Shown here in pieces: positions 55,341 through 64,000 of a stretch of DNA of 64,000 bases; the first letter of the stretch is position 1; every line of letters begins with the position of its first letter. The stretch is taken from the NCBI GenBank assembly GCA_018857735.1, contig JABMCL010002965.1, forward strand, positions 442,501 to 506,500, in the 5' to 3' direction. Below the pieces are notes generated by a model, which was given only the letters and a program-made list of their open reading frames with translations, had not been told where the DNA came from and ran no database searches. Source of the stretch: Alviniconcha marisindica (taxonomy: Eukaryota; Mollusca; Gastropoda; Provannidae). Made by a program: the position numbers and the translations under genes.

Positions 55341-55654
55341 TGTTTCTTTTCTTTCTTCTCTCCCTTCCCCACTCTTTCACCAGACGTAAGGAGACACAGA
55401 GCAATTATAGTCTGCTTTCGTGAGGTACGCCTCGTTTTGTATGAGTACAGTGACTGCGCTTAAACAAATGGAAGAAACAAAGAGCCTTCTTCTACACTCC
55501 CCACACGGAAGCACATTAAGCATAAGCCAGAAGGGTGTCATTTTAATTGTCCTGGTTTATCTTGAGTGCTGCCTCTCTGCCTTTTAGCTTGTCTGCATCT
55601 CTCTTTGCCTATTTGTCCGTTCGCCTATCTGTGCTTGTTTCTGTGTCAGAGTCT
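55341..55654. other. Gene-free unique sequence
   Basis: Leads into the 68-bp array. Confidence 0.5.
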
Positions 55655-56340
55655 ATGTCTGTGTTAGGGCCTGTCTCTGTTTTAGGGCCTGTCTCTTTGT
55701 CAGAGCCTCTGTGTCAGAGATTATCTCTGCGTTAGGGCCTGTCTTTGTGTCAGAACCTGTCTCTTTGTCAGAGCCTCTGTGTCAGAGATTATCTCTGTAT
55801 TAGGGCCTGTATTTGTGTCAGAACCTGTCTCTTTGTCAGAGCCTCTGTGTCAGAGATTATCTCTGTGTTAGGGCCTGTCTTTGTGTCAGAACCTGTCTCT
55901 TTGTCAGAGCCTCTGTGTCAGAGATTATCTCTGTGTTAGGGCCTGTCTTTGTGTCAGAACCTGTCTCTTTGTCAGAGCCTCTGTGTCAGAGATTATCTCT
56001 GTGTTAGGGCCTGTCTTTGTGTCAGAGCCTGTCTCTTTGTCAGAGCCTCTGTGTCAGAGATTATCTCTGTGTTAGGGCCTGTCTTTGTGTCAGAACCTGT
56101 CTCTTTGTTAGAGCCTCTGTGTCAGAGATTATCTCTGTGTTAGGGCCTGTCTTTGTGTCAGAGCCTGTCTTTGTGTTAGGGCTTATGTCTGTGCCAGAAC
56201 CCATTTCTGTGTTAGAGCCCACCTCTGTGTTTAGAGCCTATCACTGTGTTAAAACCTTTCTCTGTTTAGAGCCTGTCTCTGTGTTAGAGCATGTCTCTGT
56301 GTTAGAGCCTATCTCTGTGTTAGGGCCTCTGTGTTAGAGC
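55655..56340. repeat. Minisatellite, 68-bp units, about seven good plus degenerate units
   Basis: Units of gttagggcctgtctttgtgt, cagaacctgtctctttgtca and gagcctctgtgtcagagatt repeat every 68 bp between about 55690 and 56160, with shorter irregular units on both edges. Because 68 is not a multiple of three, all three frames cycle, which explains the staggered 64-codon open frames. Confidence 0.96.
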
Positions 56341-56865
56341 ACCGCTACCCATTCCCACCTGTGTGTGCTATACTTTTCGCGCCAGAACAATGGTGTGGCT
56401 GCCAGTTTGGGGGATGGTTAACGTGCGCACAGATGTTGATGCGCGTGACTGCATACGGGGGCTGTGCACACAAACCGTAAGAGAGTCTGCGCTGAAGTTG
56501 ACTGGGGAAAAAATTGCTTGCTCCGCACTGAGGGGAATCGAACCCGCGTCAGCATAGTGCCTGGACTTTTTTCTTTTCTTCTTCAGCCAGACGCTCTTGC
56601 CAGCTGAGCTGTCCTTCCCTCCTGTTAAGGATTTTCGTATGTCTGAATGATAGTAATCTCCCTTAGACAGGATCTCCTGCCCACGAGGTACGTTCGGTCT
56701 CCTGCTTCGACCTATATTTAGCGAAAGGGACCATTATTTGCACGGCGTTCAAACCATTGAAGCCATGCCTCCGACACAGACAGAGGGCACGGAGCCGAGT
56801 CTGCAGGGACACGAGGGGCGAGGTCAGGGCGCCAGACAAGGGAGCCGAGGAGCGCGACTAAGCGG
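56341..56865 (-). mobile_element. tRNA-like retroposon fragment within unique sequence
   Basis: On the minus strand, 56530-56615 has a D-arm-like gctcagctggcaagagc (complement of 56593-56609) and a T-arm/B-box-like ggttcgattcc (complement of 56534-56544), separated by an A/G-rich insert where the anticodon loop would be. It is better read as a tRNA-derived SINE head than as an intron-bearing tRNA gene, since the acceptor stem does not pair. The surrounding bases are unique. Confidence 0.5.
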
Positions 56866-57049
56866 GATTATGGGCTGGTTGTGTGGATGAGGCAAAGCGT
56901 GGACAGGGGCTGCCACGCTCGTCTCGTAAATCTGCTTCTTTCTTTCGTGGTGCTTTGGATTATGGGCTGATTGTGTGGATGAGGCAAAGCGTGGACAGGC
57001 GGGGCTGTCATGCTTCTCTCATAAATCTGCTTCTTTCTTTGGTGGTGCT
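56866..57049. repeat. Tandem duplication, two 92-bp units
   Basis: gattatgggctggttgtgtg begins at 56866 and recurs with one change at 56958. Both units end in tctgcttctttctttcgtgg-like sequence that joins the SINE at 57045. Confidence 0.93.
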
Positions 57050-57108
57050 TTACCTCCACAGAAACCATAAGGCTTATTAGGGACGGGGAGAAGGTGGGGA
57101 GGAAGAAG

Positions 57109-57178
<70 letters not shown>

Positions 57179-57435
57179 CCTTCTTCCTCCCCACCTTCTC
57201 CCCGGTGTATATATCGCGCGCTACACTGTCATCACCACCATAATGACTCCTGCATTAAGATGGGCGGCGATGAGAGCGATTGCAATGTTTCATTAATTGT
57301 GAGGGACTGAGTCACAAGACAGTGTCCGGCACAGACCACAACCTTTTGAACGCATAGGAGAGGTGAAGCGGAATCGGGCCGAGGTCGCTCTGCTTACTAG
57401 CCTAACGCCTTGCCGCTAGGCCAAACCGGCTCACG
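57045..57435 (-). mobile_element. tRNA-derived SINE with a hairpin/TA insertion
   Basis: 3' end at 57045 (cacagaaaccataaggctta), body at 57220-57360 (actgtcatcaccaccataat) and tRNA-like head at 57371-57435 with A-box complement tgccgctaggcca. It matches 8745-9082 throughout except that a TA run within a perfect 24-bp inverted repeat (57085-57203) stands where the other copy has a G tract. Confidence 0.85.
57085..57203. repeat. Perfect 24-bp inverted repeat flanking (TA)n
   Basis: Arms 57085-57108 (ggggagaaggtggggaggaa plus gaag) and 57180-57203 are exact complements. The TA run 57113-57177 between them is self-complementary, so the whole 119 bp can extrude as a cruciform. Confidence 0.96.
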
Positions 57436-57622
57436 TATAAAAATCTGCGACGACGACTACGACCTAGATAGTTCGCCAAGAAACGCTAGTCCACAGTGAC
57501 CTCAGCTGGCTGTGCCACTGTGTGAAGCCTGTGAGTGTGGAATTGGTGCCCGGGAACTGATCTGAAAAAAACAAAAAATGCAAGCGGGGAATGATTCCTC
57601 GAACTTTTCGCCATGATATCTC
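57436..57622. other. Gene-free unique sequence
   Basis: Short spacer. Confidence 0.5.
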
Positions 57623-57631
57623 ACGCGGTGG

Positions 57632-57811
57632 ATGATGATGATGATGAAGTGATGCTTAATGTCCTCAGATGTCAGTTGACATATTAGGGACAAGTTGTGA
57701 CCAATCGGCATTGGTGCAATAATTCTTTACGTCCACGGAAACCAGAAGGCTCGTTAGGACGGACAGCTCAGGACGGCCACCTCGACGCTCACACAGCTCC
57801 TGAACTATGTG
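57632..57811 (-). mobile_element. SINE-A, long form, minus strand, with 9-bp target-site duplication
   Basis: Flanked by acgcggtgg at 57623-57631 and 57812-57820. Starts with the ATG/ATC-type tail (atgatgatgatgaagtgatg) and ends at the head cacagctcctgaactatg. Confidence 0.94.
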
Positions 57812-57829
57812 ACGCGGTGGAAAAGCCAT

Positions 57830-57835
<6 letters not shown>

Positions 57836-57903
<68 letters not shown>
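57836..57903. repeat. (TA)n microsatellite
   Basis: TA run of about 68 bp. Confidence 0.98.
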
Positions 57904-57906
<3 letters not shown>

Positions 57907-57989
57907 GAATTATATCTGCAGGCTACTCGGTGCAAACGGATCTGCGTGCACCGATGTCCTGCTCGAGACGGCAGTCGAGACAGCCAGTA

Positions 57990-58310
57990 AGACGGGTCCT
58001 TTCTGTCAGGACAAAGGTTGCAGCCACCCGGGTGTGTTCCAGTTCTTTCACAAAAAGGGGTTGCAGCCCACCAGGCATGCCCTTAGCTTTCCGCCAGAAG
58101 AAAAGTTACAGCCAATCATGCATGTTCTTTCTGTGAGAAGAAACTAGCTGTAGCCAATTAGTGTGTCGTTTCTGTCAGACGAAAGGTTACAGCCAATCAT
58201 GCATGTTCTTTCTTCCTGAAGAAACTAGCTGCAGCCAATTAGATGTGTCCTTTCTGCCAGAAGAAAGGTTGCAGCCAATCGGGCGTATCCTTTCTGTCAG
58301 AAACAGGGAA
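57990..58310. repeat. Minisatellite, diverged units of about 37-43 bp
   Basis: Units share gaaaggttgcagccaatc and cctttctgtcaga; alternate units carry aactagctgcagccaatta, suggesting a two-monomer structure of about 80 bp. Confidence 0.9.
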
Positions 58311-58948
58311 TTATTTCGGCATGTATCAGTGTGATACATTTTCCTTTGCGGATACCTTTGTTATTGAAAATGTGGAATGTCAATATTACATCCGTTAACA
58401 CACCAAGACCGTGAAGTTCCAGTGTCCCGGGCACTGGAGACAAAGAAAACAAGAAGAAAAAAAATCGTCTCCAAGAAGCGTGTTTGTGATTACTGTCTCC
58501 CCCCCTCCTCCTCCCCTTCCCAAGCAAGCAATAATGGGCGAAGAAAGCACAGACCAACAAAGAACGGTCATCTGCATAACCAAGAACTTCAGCGGATTTT
58601 GGGACAGAATTGTATTACAGTTTCTCTTTGTGTGCGGCGCTCCTTTGCTACCGACTACCGCCAATGAAATTTGACAGCTGTAGTGTGTGTTATTTAAAAA
58701 AATAATTAAAGTCCACTTCGTTGTAAATAATCACAGTGCAAAAGGCCGTTGACGTTTTGGAGCGCTGAAACCCTACTCACCGGATTCTTTTTTAGTACCT
58801 TCCTGGTTGCATTTCGCACTCGCGTTTCCGCCATAACTTTTCCTCTTTCCTTCGCTGAAAGTGGACAGGATATCAGCATGCTTTCCGTTTAGATCGGTGT
58901 TTTTCGTTTTGTAACCATGACATGGTAGCTTTAGAAAAAAATTCTGAG

Positions 58949-58949
<1 letters not shown>
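58311..58949. other. Gene-free unique sequence
   Basis: Open frames near 58377-58674 on both strands lack splice support. Confidence 0.5.
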
Positions 58950-59640
<691 letters not shown>

Positions 59641-59707
<67 letters not shown>

Positions 59708-59709
59708 CA

Positions 59710-59801
<92 letters not shown>
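59641..59801. repeat. (CA)n-(GCAC)n-(CA)n microsatellite
   Basis: CA to 59705, GCAC to about 59745, CA to 59801. Confidence 0.98.
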
Positions 59802-59807
<6 letters not shown>

Positions 59808-60532
59808 GCGCTGCTATGCCTTTGATACACAGACCGACCCAGATTCAAGTTTTAAACCAATATTTAAAACAAATTATGAAGGGGGTGGGGGGTATTCTAT
59901 CTATCGCAGACATGCGACAGTGTGAAGACATCCCACGATACGTTATCGACCAGATTTCCGGCGCCTCTTCATCAAGGGGAGCTGTCCGTATCAGGTGATA
60001 GTACCTTCTGAGTCTGGGTTCAGTTCCCGTTGCTATTATCATCCACTCGGTGTATCTACGCGCCCCGTCCTACCAGAAATGGCTGCCTTTGGAAGGAAGG
60101 AAGGAAACGCAGAGCGATATAAAGTACACAGCGGATGCACACAGCGTAGGACTGCTTTTGCCGCCCCCCGTCCCGGCAACGCTTGTGGGCCAACAGAAAG
60201 CCCAAAACATCGCTTTTTTTAAAAGATCAAGATGTAGTTAACGCTGTCTGTCTGTCTGTCTGTCTGTCTCAGTGTCTCTTTTTCTCTCTCTTTTCTGTGG
60301 GCAAACAGAAATCCGGCCAAAACATCTCTCTTTCAAATATCAGGATGTAGTTGACTGTTTCTCTCTCTCTCTCTCTGCTTCAACTTGTGACGACCTTAGT
60401 AAGATTGGAAGAAAAAAAAATCAAGAAAAAAATCAGGCCGTTACCCAAAGGGAACTGTATTCTCTACTGACCATCCAACACTGAAAGAAAACACATTTGC
60501 AAAATGGACAATATTGGTCGGAGACGCTTTGT
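59802..60532. other. Gene-free unique sequence
   Basis: A CTGT run at 60245-60269. Otherwise nothing recognised. Confidence 0.5.
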
Positions 60533-60533
60533 C

Positions 60534-60616
<83 letters not shown>

Positions 60617-60720
60617 GGCCCTGTTTTGGCTAAACTGCATGGTGGGCGGGATGGGGTGGTGGTTGGGGGGAGGTGGGGGGGGGGGGGGGTAGGGGGGGGG
60701 GGGGGAGAGAGAGGTAGAGG
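60533..60720. repeat. (GA)n followed by G-rich low-complexity tract
   Basis: GA run to 60611, then G/GGT-rich sequence near 60650-60710. Confidence 0.97.
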
Positions 60721-61042
60721 ACATGGGGGGCGAGGAGGAGGAGGGGGGGCGGTTGCGCGGGGTCATATTAGTAAAACGTTTGCACCTGGCTTGTTTGTCT
60801 CTCTCTCTCTCTCTGTCTCTCTGGTCGCTCCGCTGCTGCAGAAGCTCAGCTGATGAGTGGAGAGATAGAGCCCGCGGACGAGCTGTTTTCTCTGTCAGGC
60901 ATGCAAGGAGAGTCAGTTATAAACCCGCGGGATTAGAAAAAAGAACCGAAGGGCTGCAAGCAAGACAAGCCAGAAGTCACACAGTCTTCTCCAGACAGCC
61001 AAGGGGCTTTGTGCTAATGCTGCTAGCCCAGTGCAGAAAGCG

Positions 61043-61045
<3 letters not shown>
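60721..61045. other. Unique sequence with a pyrimidine tract and acceptor-like site
   Basis: A CT-rich tract ends gctgctgcag near 60841, followed by an ATG and a short frame (MSGEIEPADELFSLSGMQGE) that stops after 27 codons without a good donor. Too weak to call. Confidence 0.35.
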
Positions 61046-61117
<72 letters not shown>

Positions 61118-61147
61118 ACAAACACAATATGCCCAAACACACACACA

Positions 61148-61183
<36 letters not shown>

Positions 61184-61202
61184 CAAACACACACATATGC
61201 AC

Positions 61203-61250
<48 letters not shown>

Positions 61251-61269
61251 ACACCAACACACACACGAC

Positions 61270-61335
<66 letters not shown>

Positions 61336-61341
61336 CACACA

Positions 61342-61383
<42 letters not shown>
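61046..61383. repeat. (CA)n and (GCAC)n compound microsatellite
   Basis: Alternating CA and GCAC runs over about 340 bp. Confidence 0.98.
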
Positions 61384-61384
<1 letters not shown>

Positions 61385-61661
61385 CACATACACCAAAAAC
61401 AAAACAACGACAACAACAAGAAAAACTGTTCAAGCGTTTGCTCTCCTCGCTATGCACTCTGCTCCGTCATTAATTTTCAGATTTAATTTTTTTGGGGATG
61501 GGGGTGGTGGGAGTGGCAGCCATTAATTATCTGGCCGGGCTTCCTACGGCTTTGAAACAGGAAGTTTGCTGGAGCCTCATTATGATTTTTTGTTTGCTCT
61601 ATCGCCGTTTTTGGATACTCATGATGTTTTAGACAGACACTGTATTTTTTTATATATTCTG

Positions 61662-61662
<1 letters not shown>
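61384..61662. other. Gene-free unique sequence
   Basis: Nothing recognised. Confidence 0.5.

Positions 61663-61726
<64 letters not shown>
61663..61726. repeat. (CA)n microsatellite
   Basis: Perfect CA run of 64 bp. Confidence 0.98.
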
Positions 61727-61727
<1 letters not shown>

Positions 61728-62079
61728 GCAGTATTTGTGCTTTAAAAAAAAAGTGTTTATTATTTTGTTTTCCTGATTTCGTGACCAGTATACAGTTAAA
61801 GTCACTGGCCCCTTTCCCCGTCCCTAAACATGAGGTGTTGTTGTTTGTATAGGATCCGGTAAGTGTGAAGCCTGATTTAGCAGGCTGCCTACTGTTAGTG
61901 TTCTACTTGTGTGACGGGACAAGTTGCGAAATAAGGTCGGACAAGCGAGATAAGATGAACCTCCGGATACGATAAATTCATTGAGAAGAAGGATCCATTG
62001 TGTCAAAGTTTCTCCCGGGCACGGATCAGAAGCGAACATGGGAGGTGTGAACGCTCCTCCTTTTGAACAGTGGCAGTTT
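61727..62079. other. Gene-free unique sequence
   Basis: Nothing recognised. Confidence 0.5.
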
Positions 62080-62171
62080 GTTTTATTGTAGTGTCTACAG
62101 TTATCCACTTTGTTGTATGTAGCGTCTAGAGTTATCCACTTTGTTTTATGTAGTGTCTAGAGTTATCCACT
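62080..62171. repeat. Tandem repeat, three units of about 31 bp
   Basis: Units share tagtgtctagagttatccac. Confidence 0.92.
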
Positions 62172-62869
62172 GCTGCCGTCATTCCAGCCACCGATGGCAG
62201 CTCTGCGGTCTTTTGAACACATTTGTTTGCCGTTGGTATCTAGCGGTTTATGTAAGTGGGTATCGGCACACTACACTCAGTCGCGGCGAAAATAGGTCTT
62301 ATCACCTAGCCGCACGTTTTTGTGTGTGAGCAGAGGTTGTTCCCCTCCCCATCTGAAGATAGTTATTTGCTCTGACTATCTCCTGCCTTTATCGGGTCAT
62401 GCGCTCTCGGGGTTCATGTTCGTCTCTCCACTGAAGCGACACTTTTGTTCAACACTAAACCTATGGCTATGTGCTTATCGCTGTCTGTTGTTAGTAGCTT
62501 GCCTTCTGGTCTTCGGGGTGAGCCGGTTGTCAGCCCACCCGACCGTTCAACACCCCGTCAGGACAATTCCCTCCGTTTTTCTTTTTTTACCCCCTCCCAG
62601 GATCCGCCAAGATTAGCGAGAAAAGGTAAACAGTATATATATATATTTTATAAGATAAAGGCCTGGTTTCGAACTTCTAAAACGGCAGGTCGCTCGCTGC
62701 TGTTTGTTCCCTTTTACTTTCCGTGTTTTTGTTTCAGAGGTTACGAGCGTGAAAAGAAACTTTGGAGGGTGGGGTTTGGGAAGTGCGGGGGTGGGGGAGT
62801 TTGGAAGGGGGGGGGGGGGGGGAGTTAGGGGAGGTAGGGGGACTGAGATAGAGTTCTGGGGCTGTCACC
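62172..62869. other. Gene-free unique sequence
   Basis: G tract at 62807-62822. The open frame 62445-62828 has no splice or domain support. Confidence 0.5.
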
Positions 62870-63225
62870 TTGACACTTCACGCCCAGTCAACCGCGACGG
62901 TCAGTCATGTCAGGGTTGGGTAGTTAGTTGGTGCTTTGAGCCCAGTCAACCACATAGGGTTATATCATGTCAGGGAAAAATATTACAAGTCGTCAAATCA
63001 CACGAACAAGTCTTGGTTCACGGTTGTAGACGCAACAGATTTTGCGCTTGAAGATTTGGGGTGGGGGGGGGGGGGGGGGGGGGGGGTGAGGTAGGAGCTG
63101 AAAAAAACGGAAGTCAGAAATTAGAATCGCAGGAGTTCCGACCTGGCAGCAGGCGAAGCGTGCCTAGATCGCTCTGACCGACTGCAGGCTTAACAGAGAT
63201 AGCCTTTGATAACTCTCGGTTTCCA
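62870..63225 (-). mobile_element. SINE-B copy with two tails, minus strand, with poly-G tract
   Basis: Reverse tails cgcccagtcaaccgcgacgg (62881) and gcccagtcaaccacataggg (62940) precede a body with ctggcagcaggcgaagcgtg and cctagatcgctctgaccgac. A G tract lies at 63062-63086. Confidence 0.72.
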
Positions 63226-63595
63226 ACGGGTGGGTGGGTGGGGGGGGGGGGGGGGGGGGGTGCTGCACTGGCTTCACAGCTGGATGTGCACCGCGTTGTA
63301 ATGAAACTCTTCGTTGCTTCTCTGTATAAGGCCTGCTGTTTTGCAGCAACCACGTTTCCCGTTATTGGTTTGGGCGTTCCTGCAGGCTTGGAAAATGCGA
63401 TCCTTGTTCTGCTGTCGGTTGTAGCTAGGGTGAAATGTGACTGTTCAGACGTGCTTGTTGTTGACCGGTTTTGTCCTGATTGCGTTTGCTGTTGACTGTG
63501 TTGTCTGTGCTGTGTCCGGAGCTGTAGTCAGGCTTCTCCTCGTGCTTGCGGTTTTGTGCTTTGAACTGATGTAGAAGAATTGTGACTGTGTGTGA
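63226..63595. other. Gene-free sequence with poly-G tract
   Basis: G tract at 63240-63260. The frame 63238-63495 has no splice support. Confidence 0.5.
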
Positions 63596-63655
63596 GTCGT
63601 GCTGGCGTGACCCCGTGCTGTTGACGGGGCGTTGATATCCAAGAACCAACTACCT
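63596..63655 (+). mobile_element. Retroposon tail (gttgacgggacgt type)
   Basis: Reads gtgaccccgtgctgttgacg then gggcgttgatatccaagaac. Confidence 0.65.
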
Positions 63656-64000
63656 ACCTCTCTACCCTGAACATTTTTATATGTAAATATATCGGCGTTG
63701 CAAGAGAAAGGGGCCGAGGAATCGATTGTATACTGAAGACGGCTGCATGAAGACCGGGAGGTGGACGCAGAGGCAAGCTGGAATTAAAGGGGAGGTGGAG
63801 GAGAGGCGGGGAAGGGGGAGGGAGGGTAGGAGGGGGTTGAGTGATGAGGATGAGGAACCGATTCTGCCAGTCGTTGGGAGCCCGTGGTTTTCGCGTCAGC
63901 TGTAGAGATTGTCTGCAGCCCAGCCGTCAGGGGTGGCAGGCGGAGTTAGCTGTTGGATGCCGGGTTGGTTCTCTATCTAATCGCCGGGTGGACCGCTTGA
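63656..64000. other. Gene-free unique sequence
   Basis: Purine-rich near 63780-63840. No exon seen before the window ends. Confidence 0.5.

Noticed and set aside
56530..56615. Possible intron-containing tRNA gene, minus strand
   Set aside because: D- and T-arm-like motifs are present, but the acceptor stem does not pair and the insert is simple A/G sequence. A tRNA-derived SINE head fits better.
60723..61526. 267-codon plus-strand frame
   Set aside because: More than half is CA/GCAC repeat. The unique part (60841-61045) has an acceptor-like site but no donor and no family match.

Overview
This window looks like nuclear genomic DNA from a lophotrochozoan animal, most likely a marine gastropod mollusc. 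It has long dinucleotide arrays, many minisatellites, dense short retroposons that share a few 3' tails, and almost no coding sequence. There is no bacterial, plasmid or phage gene organisation and no intact virus. The organism call is inference from repeat style and from one animal-specific exon.

One coding exon is certain. Positions 42978-43253 (+) encode the N-terminal SH3 domain of a Cas-family scaffold protein (p130Cas/BCAR1, NEDD9, EFS, CASS4 group), with a clean acceptor, a clean donor and high GC at third codon positions. Much of the window therefore probably lies in introns of this gene or upstream of it. Further exons are proposed from splice signals and reading frame only. They are a phase-0 start exon at 31213-31302, a 36-nt phase-0 microexon at 44066-44101, a signal-peptide exon with a phase-1 donor at 4075-4192, a GC3-rich exon ending in a stop at 38517-38611, a basic GC3-rich exon at 50082-50325, and weaker ones at 2245-2285, 19051-19185 and (-) 47211-47470. 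I could not tie these into a single transcript.

The rest is repeat biology. A short retroposon, called SINE-A here, has a 101-104 bp form and a form of about 180 bp ending in an ATC-type tail. Target-site duplications (TSDs) of 8-12 bp can be read at eight copies. A tRNA-headed SINE of about 330 bp (8745-9082; second copy 57045-57435) shares the SINE-A 3' segment. A third family, SINE-B, ends in a tail containing gttgactgggcgtaaa. SINEs have inserted into minisatellites (16588-16688 in a 24-bp array; 8745-9082 in an 84-bp array), into each other (SINE-A inside SINE-B at 51367-51861) and repeatedly at one target (7678-8023). Inside the nested SINE-A, a stretch of about 32 bp has expanded into a tandem array.

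Other structure: a 296-bp foldback element (23940-24235) with a second terminus at 32421-32469, two perfect short hairpins (35779-35876; 57085-57203), a dimeric 107-bp higher-order repeat (48786-49310), other minisatellites with 24- to 84-bp units, and a decayed LINE reverse-transcriptase C-terminus (50705-51319, minus strand). Apparent long open frames over CA, GA, GT, TTC and similar arrays are repeat artefacts and are not annotated as genes.
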